Of a stretch of DNA of 64,000 bases, positions 1-8,008 are shown one piece after another. The notes under the pieces were generated by a model that saw only the letters and a program-made list of their open reading frames with translations, was not told the origin of the DNA and made no database searches. Each line of letters starts with the position of its first letter. Positions within the stretch are counted from its first letter, which is position 1. Origin of the DNA: Duganella aceris. GTDB taxonomy: Bacteria > Pseudomonadota > Gammaproteobacteria > Burkholderiales > Burkholderiaceae_D. Location of the stretch: contig NZ_JAADJT010000007.1 of the NCBI RefSeq assembly GCF_011090165.1, forward strand, positions 344,266 through 408,265, written 5' to 3'. The position numbers and the translations under genes were made by a program.

Positions 1-729
1 GAAGATCCGGCGCAGTTCGTCATCGGCGCGCTGGCCCCGGCCAACGTTTCGTCGATCATGGTCGATGAAGAGAAGCACGCGATGGACGTCGTGGTCGACG
101 AAGAAAACCTGGCGATCGCGATCGGCCGCTCCGGCCAGAACGTCCGCCTGGCGTCCGACCTGACCGGCTGGAAGATCAACATCATGACGGCCGAGGAATC
201 GGCCGACAAGGCAGCCCAGGAAACCGCGGCGGTGCGTGCACTGTTCATGGAAAAACTGGACGTCGATCAGGAAGTCGCCGACATCCTGGTGGAAGAGGGC
301 TTTGCCAGCCTGGAAGAAATCGCCTACGTGCCGATCTCCGAAATGCTGGAAATCGAATCGTTCGACGAAGATACCGTCAACGAACTGCGCACCCGCGCCC
401 GTGACGCCCTGGTCACCGAAGCGATCGCTTCGGAAGAAGGCCTGGAAGGCATGGACGAGGCGCTGGTCGGTCTGGAAGGCATGGACCGCGTCACCGCCGG
501 CAAGCTGGGCCTGGCTGGTATCAAGACTGTAGAAGCATTTGCTGCACTGGCCTACGACGAATTCGGCGCCATCCTGGCGCTGTCCGCCGACCGTGCACGA
601 GAACTGATTAAGAGTGAATTTGAAGATGTGACCGACGATGAGATGAAGTTGGTTGACTCAAAGTACGACGATCGTGCCAAAGGCTTGCAAGCCAAGGCAT
701 GGAGTCTTGCCGAATCCGCAAAGGCTTAA
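1..729 (+). CDS. nusA: Transcription termination/antitermination factor NusA, C-terminal part
   Basis: Only the last 242 codons are in the window; the frame is open from base 1, so the ATG at 58 is internal. The segment starts near the end of the first KH domain and covers the second KH domain, with its GRSG loop (about residues 42-45 of the fragment), followed by two acidic helix-hairpin-helix repeats typical of proteobacterial NusA. NusA binds RNA polymerase and modulates pausing, termination and antitermination. It is followed 46 bases later by infB on the same strand, the classical nusA-infB-rbfA-truB order, so co-transcription is likely. Identity is clear from sequence and context. Confidence 0.97.
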   Translation, partial: EDPAQFVIGALAPANVSSIMVDEEKHAMDVVVDEENLAIAIGRSGQNVRLASDLTGWKINIMTAEESADKAAQETAAVRALFMEKLDVDQEVADILVEEGFASLEEIAYVPISEMLEIESFDEDTVNELRTRARDALVTEAIASEEGLEGMDEALVGLEGMDRVTAGKLGLAGIKTVEAFAALAYDEFGAILALSADRARELIKSEFEDVTDDEMKLVDSKYDDRAKGLQAKAWSLAESAKA

Positions 730-775
730 TTTGAGTATCTTTATCATCTCCGCGACACATAGAAAAGAGGACTGA

Positions 776-3643
776 ATGGCGAGTAACAACGTAGCCCAAT
801 TTGCCACCGAACTGAAGATGCCTGCAGATTTGCTGCTGACGCAGCTGCGTTCTGCCGGCGTCGAAAAAAGTTCGACGTCAGATCCATTGTCGAAAGATGA
901 TAAGGATAAGCTGCTGGATCACCTGCGCCGTACCCACGGCGCATCGGCGGACACGGAAAAAAAGAAGATCACGCTGACGCGCAAAGAAACCACTGAAATC
1001 AAGCAGGCCGACGCCAATGGCAAGGCCCGCACGATTCAGGTCGCTGTGAAGAAGGTGCGTACCTTCGTCCAGCGCGACGAGCCGGTCACCGCCGCGCCGG
1101 CGGCGCCTGCCGCCCCGGTCGTGGACCCGGCCGAAGTCGCCCGTCGTGAAGAGGAAGCCCGCAAGCAAGCGGAACTGATCGCACGTCAGGAAGCGGATCT
1201 GCGCGAGAAGCAGGAACATCTGGCCAAGCTGGAGTCGGAGAAGGAAGCGCAAGCACGCGCCACCGCCGCCGCCGAAGCCGAAGCCAAGAAGGAAGCCGAC
1301 GCGGAAGCCAAGAAAGCCGCCGCCAAGGCAGCCGCCGCCGCGACCGCCGCGGCCTCCGGCGCCGCGCCGGTAGCCGATACCGCCGCCGAGGAAAAGAAAA
1401 AAGCCGCCGCCGAGGAAGCCAAGAAGAAGGCCGCCGCCGCCGCCAAGGAAGCCGCCGAAAAAGCGGCCGCCACCGAGCTGGCGCGCAAAGCCGTGGCCGA
1501 CGAAGTGGCCCAGATCAAGGCCATGATGAACGCGCCGCGTCGCGCCATCAAAGCCCCTGAACCAGCGCCCGCGCCGGTCAAGGCCAAGGTCGCCGAAGGC
1601 ACGCTGCACAAGCCGGCCACCGGCGCCGTCGCCAAACCGGGCGACAAGCCTGGCGACAAGAAGCCGGTCACCGCCGACAAGAAGTCGATCAAGTCGGCCA
1701 ATGTCTCGTCGACCTGGCAGGACGACGCCAAGAAACGTGGCGCGCCTGGCGCGGCCAACAAAGGCCGTGGCAACACCGGTTCGACCGGCGGCCGCGACGG
1801 CTGGCGCAGTGGTGGCAAAGGTGGCGGCCGTCGTGGCTCGCACGCCGATGACCGCGAAACCAACTTCCAGGCCCCGACCGAAGCCGTCATCAAAGACGTC
1901 TACGTGCCGGAGACCATCACCGTCGCCGAACTGGCGCACAAGATGTCGGTCAAGGCTTCCGAAGTCATCAAGCAATTGATGAAACTGGGCCAGATGTGCA
2001 CCATCAACCAGGTGCTGGATCAGGAAACCGCGATGATTCTGGTCGAGGAGATGGGCCACAAAGCCTTCGCCGCCGAACAGGACGATCCGGAAGCGCTGCT
2101 GGCGGACCAGGGTGAGCATGCTCACTTCGAAGCCGTCGCCCGCGCGCCGGTGGTGACCGTCATGGGTCACGTCGACCACGGTAAGACCTCGCTGCTGGAT
2201 TACATCCGCCGCGCCAAAGTGGCGTCGGGCGAAGCCGGCGGCATTACCCAGCACATCGGCGCATACCACGTGGACACCCCGCGCGGCATGATCACCTTCC
2301 TGGATACCCCGGGTCACGAAGCCTTTACGGCGATGCGTGCCCGCGGCGCCAAAGCGACCGACATCGTCATCCTGGTGGTGGCGGCGGACGACGGCGTGAT
2401 GCCGCAAACGAAGGAAGCGATCGCCCACGCCAAAGCGGCCGGCGTGCCGCTGGTTGTCGCGATCAACAAGGTCGACAAACCGGGCGGCAACGTGGACCGC
2501 GTGACGCAGGAACTGGTCGCGGAACAAGTGGTGCCGGAAGAATACGGTGGCGAATCGCCATTCGTGCCGGTGTCGGCGAAAACCGGCCAGGGCATCGACG
2601 CGCTGCTGGAGCAAGTGCTGCTGCAAGCCGAGGTGCTGGAACTGAAAGCGCCGATCGATTCGCCGGCCCGTGGCCTGGTGGTCGAGGGTCGTCTGGACAA
2701 GGGCAAGGGCCCGGTCGCGACCATCCTGGTGCAGTCCGGTACGCTGAAGCGCGGCGACGTGATCCTGGCCGGTTCCTCCTTCGGCCGCGTCCGCGCGATG
2801 CTGGACGAGAACGGCAAGCCGATCAACGAAGCCGGTCCGTCGATCCCGGTCGAAATCCAGGGCCTGACCGAAGTGCCGCAAGCCGGTGAAGAAGTCATGG
2901 TCATGGCCGACGAACGCAAGGCGCGCGAAATCGGTCTGTTCCGTCAAGGTAAGTTCCGCGACGTGAAACTGGCCAAGCAGCAAGCCGCGAAGCTGGAAAA
3001 CATGTTCGACCAGATGGCCGAAGGCGAAGTCAAAAACCTGCCGTTGATCATCAAGACCGACGTGCAGGGTTCGCAAGAAGCGCTGGTGTCGTCGTTGCAG
3101 AAACTGTCGACCTCGGAAGTTCGCGTCCAGATCGTGCACGCGGCGGTCGGCGGCATCACCGAGTCGGACGTCAATCTGGCGGTGGCCTCGAAAGCGGTCA
3201 TCATCGGCTTCAACGCCCGTGCCGATGCACAGGCGCGCAAGCTGGCCGAGTCGAACGGTGTGGACATTCGCTACTACAACATCATTTACGATGCGATCGA
3301 CGAGATCAAATCGGCGTTGTCGGGCATGTTGGCGCCGGAGAAGCGCGAGACCGTCATCGGTCAGGTCGAGATTCGCCAGGTCATCCTGGTCTCGAAAGTC
3401 GGCGCCATCGCCGGTTGCCTGGTCACCGATGGCGTGGTCAAGCGTTCCTCGTCGGTACGCCTGCTGCGCAACAACATCGTGGTGTGGACCGGCGAGATCG
3501 ATTCGCTCAAACGCTTCAAGGACGACGCGAAAGAAGTGCGCGCCGGTCTGGAGTGCGGCCTGTCGCTGAAGAACTACAACGACATCCAGGTGGGCGACTC
3601 CCTGGAAGTGTTCGAAGTTCAGGAAATCGCCCGTACGCTGTAA
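776..3643 (+). CDS. infB: Translation initiation factor IF-2
   Basis: 955 aa, a normal length for a betaproteobacterial IF-2. The order is an N-terminal IF2_N domain (about 1-55), a long Lys/Ala/Glu-rich helical linker (about 60-330), a Gly/Arg-rich patch (about 320-360), a second IF2_N domain (about 375-427), then the GTPase domain with P-loop GHVDHGKT at 464-471, DTPGHE and NKVD motifs, and C-terminal beta-barrel domains. IF-2 brings formyl-Met-tRNA to the 30S subunit and promotes subunit joining. The start is an ATG preceded by GAGGA. It lies between nusA and rbfA, and a strong hairpin separates it from rbfA. Confidence 0.98.
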   Translation: MASNNVAQFATELKMPADLLLTQLRSAGVEKSSTSDPLSKDDKDKLLDHLRRTHGASADTEKKKITLTRKETTEIKQADANGKARTIQVAVKKVRTFVQRDEPVTAAPAAPAAPVVDPAEVARREEEARKQAELIARQEADLREKQEHLAKLESEKEAQARATAAAEAEAKKEADAEAKKAAAKAAAAATAAASGAAPVADTAAEEKKKAAAEEAKKKAAAAAKEAAEKAAATELARKAVADEVAQIKAMMNAPRRAIKAPEPAPAPVKAKVAEGTLHKPATGAVAKPGDKPGDKKPVTADKKSIKSANVSSTWQDDAKKRGAPGAANKGRGNTGSTGGRDGWRSGGKGGGRRGSHADDRETNFQAPTEAVIKDVYVPETITVAELAHKMSVKASEVIKQLMKLGQMCTINQVLDQETAMILVEEMGHKAFAAEQDDPEALLADQGEHAHFEAVARAPVVTVMGHVDHGKTSLLDYIRRAKVASGEAGGITQHIGAYHVDTPRGMITFLDTPGHEAFTAMRARGAKATDIVILVVAADDGVMPQTKEAIAHAKAAGVPLVVAINKVDKPGGNVDRVTQELVAEQVVPEEYGGESPFVPVSAKTGQGIDALLEQVLLQAEVLELKAPIDSPARGLVVEGRLDKGKGPVATILVQSGTLKRGDVILAGSSFGRVRAMLDENGKPINEAGPSIPVEIQGLTEVPQAGEEVMVMADERKAREIGLFRQGKFRDVKLAKQQAAKLENMFDQMAEGEVKNLPLIIKTDVQGSQEALVSSLQKLSTSEVRVQIVHAAVGGITESDVNLAVASKAVIIGFNARADAQARKLAESNGVDIRYYNIIYDAIDEIKSALSGMLAPEKRETVIGQVEIRQVILVSKVGAIAGCLVTDGVVKRSSSVRLLRNNIVVWTGEIDSLKRFKDDAKEVRAGLECGLSLKNYNDIQVGDSLEVFEVQEIARTL

Positions 3644-3671
3644 TCGCTGGCGATCAGAGCAGTAACTGGTG

Positions 3672-3711
3672 AAGTGGACGGGGGCATCAGCTCCCGTCCA
3701 CTTGCCGTTTT
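3672..3711 (+). terminator. Hairpin between infB and rbfA (terminator or attenuator)
   Basis: A perfect 11-bp inverted repeat, AAGTGGACGGG (3672-3682) and CCCGTCCACTT (3693-3703), with a 10-base loop, followed by GCCGTTTT. It resembles an intrinsic terminator with a short T tract, but rbfA starts only 20 bases downstream on the same strand, so partial termination, RNA processing or stability control are possible. Function is inferred from the structure alone. Confidence 0.65.
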
Positions 3712-3730
3712 AGGGAAAGCAGTACGCATC

Positions 3731-4150
3731 ATGGCAAAACATAGCAAAAACATTCCACAGCGCGGTCAGCGCGTGGCGGACCAGATCCAGCGCGACCTGT
3801 CCGAAATCATCGCCTACGAATTGAAGGATCCGCGCGTCGGCATGATCACCATCACCGAAGTGCAGGTGACCCCGGATTACGCGCACGCCAAGATCTTCTT
3901 CACCATGCTGAAAGACAGCAAGGAGCAGGTCAAGAACACCGTCGACGGTCTGAGCGCGGCGGCCGGCTACATGCGCGGCCAGCTGGGCAAGCGCCTGCAC
4001 ATCCACACGCTGCCGGCGCTGCACTTCGTGCACGACACCTCGACCGCGCGCGGCATGGAACTGTCGCTGCTGATCGACCAGGCCAACAGCACCCGTTCGC
4101 TGGACGACGAGGGCGACGCGCCCGCCACCGAAGGCAAGGCCGAAGAATAA
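3731..4150 (+). CDS. rbfA: 30S ribosome-binding factor RbfA
   Basis: 139 aa from the ATG at 3731, which starts MAKHSKN. A longer in-frame start at 3674 would lie inside the infB-rbfA hairpin and is less likely. The protein has the single KH-like fold of RbfA: an N-terminal helix binding region rich in Arg/Gln, the pattern DPRVGMITIT, and DYAHAKIFF strands. RbfA helps mature the 5' end of 16S rRNA and is needed in the cold. It is followed 18 bases later by truB. The acidic Asp/Glu tail after about residue 120 is normal for the family. Confidence 0.97.
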   Translation: MAKHSKNIPQRGQRVADQIQRDLSEIIAYELKDPRVGMITITEVQVTPDYAHAKIFFTMLKDSKEQVKNTVDGLSAAAGYMRGQLGKRLHIHTLPALHFVHDTSTARGMELSLLIDQANSTRSLDDEGDAPATEGKAEE

Positions 4151-4168
4151 GCCGTCGCGGCCGCACCT

Positions 4169-5092
4169 ATGAAGCAAAACCATCCTAAAAAAGTCCGCGA
4201 CCTGGTCGACGGCGTGCTGCTGCTCGACAAGCCGGTCGGCTTTTCCAGCAACGATGCACTGATCAAGGCCAAGCGCGTGCTGAACGCCAAGAAGGCGGGC
4301 CACACCGGCACGCTGGACCCGTTCGCCACCGGCTTGCTGCCGCTGTGCTTTGGCGAGGCCACCAAGTTCTCGCAGGACTTGCTGGAATCCGACAAGACCT
4401 ACGAGACCACGGTCCACCTCGGCCAGACCACCGACACCGGCGACACCGAAGGCGAAGTGATCGACAGCCGCGCGGTCGACGTCACGCTGGAGCAGATCCA
4501 CGCCGTGCTGGCACAATTCCGCGGCCCGATCGCGCAAGTGCCGCCGATGTACTCGGCCCTGAAGCGCGACGGCAAGCCGCTGTACGAATACGCCCGCGCC
4601 GGCATCACGCTGGAGCGCGAAGCGCGCAACGTGGTGATCCACAAGCTGGAGCTGGTGGCGTACGAGGCGCCGTTCCTCAAGCTGTCGGTCACCTGCAGCA
4701 AGGGCACCTACATCCGCGTGCTGGGCCAGGACATCGGCGAAGCGCTCGGCTGCGGCGCCCACCTGAACGCGCTGCGCCGCACGCAAGTCGGGCCGCTGAC
4801 GATGGACAACATGATCACGCTGGAGGCGCTGTCCGCGCACGCCGAACCGTTGAGCCTGCTGGCCCCGGTCGACGCGCTGCTGGCCAGCTTCCCGGCGGTG
4901 CAACTGAGCGCCGATCTGGCGAAACGTTTCCTGAACGGTCAGCGCCTGGCGCTGGGCAAAGAAGCAATCACCGTTCCGGCGGAGCAGGGCAGGGTGCGCG
5001 TCTATCTCGACGCCAAGCTGCTGGGCACCGCTATTCTTGGCGAGTACAGCATCTTGGCGCCGGAGCGATTAATCGCCTTTGCCGCGCAATAA
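4169..5092 (+). CDS. truB: tRNA pseudouridine(55) synthase TruB
   Basis: 307 aa, typical length. It makes pseudouridine at position 55 of the T loop of most tRNAs. The catalytic motif GHTGTLDPFATG is present, with the nucleophile Asp at about residue 50. The KPVG and SNDA motifs near residues 20-30 and the PPMYSALK and KGTYIR motifs follow in the order known for TruB; a C-terminal PUA-like domain begins near residue 250. It is the last gene of the nusA-infB-rbfA-truB group; typA downstream has its own promoter-like sequence. Confidence 0.97.
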   Translation: MKQNHPKKVRDLVDGVLLLDKPVGFSSNDALIKAKRVLNAKKAGHTGTLDPFATGLLPLCFGEATKFSQDLLESDKTYETTVHLGQTTDTGDTEGEVIDSRAVDVTLEQIHAVLAQFRGPIAQVPPMYSALKRDGKPLYEYARAGITLEREARNVVIHKLELVAYEAPFLKLSVTCSKGTYIRVLGQDIGEALGCGAHLNALRRTQVGPLTMDNMITLEALSAHAEPLSLLAPVDALLASFPAVQLSADLAKRFLNGQRLALGKEAITVPAEQGRVRVYLDAKLLGTAILGEYSILAPERLIAFAAQ

Positions 5093-5096
5093 AGCG

Positions 5097-5124
5097 TTAG
5101 AGTTGCAACGCAACATGCTATACT
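5097..5124 (+). promoter_or_regulatory. Extended -10 promoter candidate for typA
   Basis: TGCTATACT at 5116-5124 matches an extended -10 element (TG, one base, then TATACT). A weak -35-like TTAGAG sits at 5097-5102, 16 bases upstream. It lies 57 bases before the typA start codon, after the truB stop codon. Inference from motif only. Confidence 0.5.
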
Positions 5125-5181
5125 AGCCGGCTACCCGTACAGTTCGTACGTACCCGCAGTTTCTCAGCAAATATAACCACC

Positions 5182-7014
5182 ATGTCTACTACTAAACGCG
5201 CAATTCGCAACATCGCCATCATCGCTCACGTTGACCACGGTAAAACTACCCTCGTGGACCAACTGCTGCGCCAGTCCGGCACCTTCCGTGAAAACCAGGC
5301 GGTCGATACCCGTGTCATGGACTCGAACGACCTCGAAAAAGAGCGCGGCATTACGATTCTGTCGAAGAACTGCGCTGTTGAGTACGAAGGCACCCACATC
5401 AACATCGTCGACACCCCAGGCCACGCCGACTTCGGCGGCGAAGTCGAGCGCGTGCTGTCGATGGTGGACTCGGTTCTGCTGCTGATCGATGCGCAGGAAG
5501 GCCCGATGCCACAGACCCGCTTCGTGACGCGTAAAGCGCTGGCGCTGGGCCTGAAGCCTATCGTCGTGGTCAACAAGGTCGACCGTCCAGGCGCGCGTCC
5601 TGAGTGGGCGATCAACCAGACTTTCGAACTGTTCGACAAGCTGGGCGCGACCGATGAGCAACTGGACTTCCCAGTGGTCTACGCTTCGGGCCTGAACGGT
5701 TACGCCGGCCTGACCGAAGACGTGCGCGAAGGCGACATGAAGCCGCTGTTCGACGCCATCCTGGAACACGTGCCAGTCCGCGACGACAATCCGGAAGGCC
5801 CGCTGCAGATGCAAATCACCTCGCTGGACTACTCGTCCTACGTCGGCAAGATCGGCATTGGCCGCGTCAACCGCGGCACCGTCAAGGTCGGCCAGGACGT
5901 TCTGGTCATCAATGGCCCAGGCGCCACCCCGATCAAGGGCCGCATCAACCAGGTGCTGAACTTCAAGGGCCTGGAGCGCGTGCTGGTCGACGAAGCCGTC
6001 GCCGGCGACATCTGCCTGATCAACGGTATCGATGAAATCGGCATCGGTTCGACGCTGTGCGCGACCGACACCCCTGACCCGCTGCCGATGCTGACCGTCG
6101 ACGAGCCGACGCTGACCATGAACTTCATGGTCAACAACTCGCCGCTGGCCGGCCGCGAAGGCAAGTTCGTCACCTCGCGCCAGCTGCGCGATCGTCTGGA
6201 CAAGGAACTGAAAGCCAACGTCGCGCTGCGCGTCGCGCAAACCGACGACGACACGATCTTCGAAGTATCGGGTCGCGGCGAGCTGCACCTGACCATCCTG
6301 ATCGAAAACATGCGTCGCGAAGGCTTCGAGCTGGCCGTATCGCGTCCACGCGTGGTGTTCAAAATGGTGGATGGCGTGCGCCACGAGCCGTTCGAGCAAC
6401 TGTCGGTCGACGTTGAAGAAGCCAACCAGGGCGGCGTCATGGAAGAACTGGGCCGTCGTCGCGGCGACCTGCAGAACATGGAATCGGACGGCAAAGGCCG
6501 TGTGCGTCTGGAATACCGTATTCCTGCGCGTGGCCTGATCGGCTTCCAGGGCGAGTTCATGACCCTGACCCGTGGTACCGGTCTGATGTCGCACGTGTTC
6601 GATGCCTACGCTCCGGTCGACAACACCAAGGGCGAACTGGGCGGCCGTCGCAACGGCGTGCTGATTTCGCAGGACGACGGCGCCGCCGTGGCCTACGCCA
6701 TCTGGAAACTGCAGGATCGCGGCCGCATGTTCGTGGTCCACAACGACCCGGTCTACGAAGGCATGATCATCGGCATCCACTCGCGCGACAACGATCTGGT
6801 TGTGAACCCGATCAAGGGCAAGCAGCTGACCAACGTGCGTTCGTCGGGTACCGACGAAGCCGTGCGCCTGGTGCCGCCGATCCAGATGTCGCTGGAATAC
6901 GCCGTGGAATTCATCGACGACGACGAACTGGTGGAAATCACCCCGAAATCGATCCGTCTGCGCAAGCGCTTCCTGAAAGAGCACGAGCGTAAGAAAGCAT
7001 CGCGCGACGCGTAA
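5182..7014 (+). CDS. typA: Ribosome-associated GTPase TypA/BipA
   Basis: 610 aa, full length. A translational GTPase of the EF-G type that acts in late 50S assembly and stress adaptation. The G domain has AHVDHGKT at 15-22, the switch region with EKERGIT, DTPGHADF and NKVDRP. It is followed by an EF-Tu domain 2 barrel, an EF-G domain III/V-like part and the BipA-specific C-terminal domain with GRGLIGFQGEF-like residues. It is monocistronic by context, with a candidate promoter 57 bases upstream and a strong intrinsic terminator 21 bases after the stop. Confidence 0.98.
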   Translation: MSTTKRAIRNIAIIAHVDHGKTTLVDQLLRQSGTFRENQAVDTRVMDSNDLEKERGITILSKNCAVEYEGTHINIVDTPGHADFGGEVERVLSMVDSVLLLIDAQEGPMPQTRFVTRKALALGLKPIVVVNKVDRPGARPEWAINQTFELFDKLGATDEQLDFPVVYASGLNGYAGLTEDVREGDMKPLFDAILEHVPVRDDNPEGPLQMQITSLDYSSYVGKIGIGRVNRGTVKVGQDVLVINGPGATPIKGRINQVLNFKGLERVLVDEAVAGDICLINGIDEIGIGSTLCATDTPDPLPMLTVDEPTLTMNFMVNNSPLAGREGKFVTSRQLRDRLDKELKANVALRVAQTDDDTIFEVSGRGELHLTILIENMRREGFELAVSRPRVVFKMVDGVRHEPFEQLSVDVEEANQGGVMEELGRRRGDLQNMESDGKGRVRLEYRIPARGLIGFQGEFMTLTRGTGLMSHVFDAYAPVDNTKGELGGRRNGVLISQDDGAAVAYAIWKLQDRGRMFVVHNDPVYEGMIIGIHSRDNDLVVNPIKGKQLTNVRSSGTDEAVRLVPPIQMSLEYAVEFIDDDELVEITPKSIRLRKRFLKEHERKKASRDA

Positions 7015-7035
7015 TCGCTCAGCGATACAGAGAAG

Positions 7036-7060
7036 CCGCCCTCCGGGGCGGTTTTTTTTT
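7036..7060 (+). terminator. Intrinsic terminator of typA
   Basis: A GC-rich stem CCGCCC (7036-7041) and GGGCGG (7046-7051) with loop TCCG, followed by nine T residues (7052-7060). A classic Rho-independent terminator. Confidence 0.93.
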
Positions 7061-7151
7061 GGCCATCATCTGTTTGGAGGATGAGTCCCGGTGGAAATGT
7101 CGATATGCTAAGTTTTGCCCGCCTTGGGCTGACCTACACTGGGGATACATC

Positions 7152-7901
7152 ATGCATCTGATCACTTCACGCCTGTTAAAGACGCTATGCGGACTGGCCA
7201 TGCTGGCGACATTCCAGGCAAGGGCCGACACCGCCTACACGGCGGACTTCAGCACCGCCGCGCTGGATCCGGGTTTGGCCGCCAGCATGTATAAAAACGG
7301 CGCCTGGTCGCCGGGCGTGGTGATGCCATGGATCGTCAGCACCGGCAGCGGCTATTTGTTGCTGGCCAAGACCGTCTCCTTGCCGGGCCAGCCGTTTGCC
7401 GACGGTCCGCACGTGCAAACCCAGGTCGGCGTCACCGGCGATTTCGTCGCCACCGTCACGGCGGACTCGTCCTACAACGGCGCCGGCGGCGCCGGCTTCT
7501 TCATGGACTCGGCGGCAGGCTACACCGGTATCTCGTTCGGCACCAGCTGGCTCAACGACTCCGCCGGCGACGGCTATGCCAGCAACGGCTTCAGCGCCGT
7601 CAGCACCGCGCTGGTGACCTTGCAGATCAAGCGGGTCGGCGACACGCTGACCAAGAGCTACAAGCTGGACGGCCAGTCGGACTTTTCACTGATCTCCAGC
7701 CTGACCGCCACTACCGTGCCGGGTTGGGCGATCTTCGACCTGACCAATTATTCCGACCAGCCGGGCGCGGTGATGTTCAACAGCTTCAGCGTCATGCCGC
7801 TGGCGGCCGTGCCGGAAGCGGAGACCTGGGCCATGCTGCTGCTTGGTCTGGCGCTGGTCGGCGCGCGCGCTCAATCGTCGCGTCGCGGCGACAGAAAGTA
7901 A
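7152..7901 (+). CDS. PEP-CTERM anchored secreted protein, function unknown
   Basis: 249 aa from ATG 7152; an upstream in-frame start overlaps the typA terminator and is rejected. Residues 1-25 form a signal peptide ending ARA. The body is a beta-rich domain without a family I can name, rich in Gly, Ser, Thr and Tyr. The C-terminus from residue 220 has the PEP-CTERM signature: VPE, a hydrophobic helix (WAMLLLGLALVGARA) and a basic RR tail. Such proteins are sorted by exosortase and often belong to the exopolysaccharide matrix. No exosortase is in the window, so the machinery must be encoded elsewhere. A 16-bp palindrome (7902-7917) follows the stop codon directly. Confidence 0.85.
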   Translation: MHLITSRLLKTLCGLAMLATFQARADTAYTADFSTAALDPGLAASMYKNGAWSPGVVMPWIVSTGSGYLLLAKTVSLPGQPFADGPHVQTQVGVTGDFVATVTADSSYNGAGGAGFFMDSAAGYTGISFGTSWLNDSAGDGYASNGFSAVSTALVTLQIKRVGDTLTKSYKLDGQSDFSLISSLTATTVPGWAIFDLTNYSDQPGAVMFNSFSVMPLAAVPEAETWAMLLLGLALVGARAQSSRRGDRK

Positions 7902-7917
7902 GCCGGCCATGGCCGGC
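7902..7917. repeat. Perfect 16-bp palindrome after the PEP-CTERM gene
   Basis: GCCGGCCATGGCCGGC is its own reverse complement and begins one base after the stop codon. It has no T tract, so it could be a weak terminator, an RNA 3' stabiliser or chance in GC-rich DNA. Confidence 0.5.
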
Positions 7918-8008
7918 AAGGGCAGGGAACTGTTGCGTATTAGTTTGCCTTTTCCGGTCCGCTGCGGTACTTTGATGCATGGCAGCATAAACGCATTGGA
8001 GGACGACG

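Noticed and set aside
878..3139. Minus-strand open frame of 753 codons opposite infB
   Set aside because: Shadow of infB; no domain and biased toward Arg, His, Phe and Gly.
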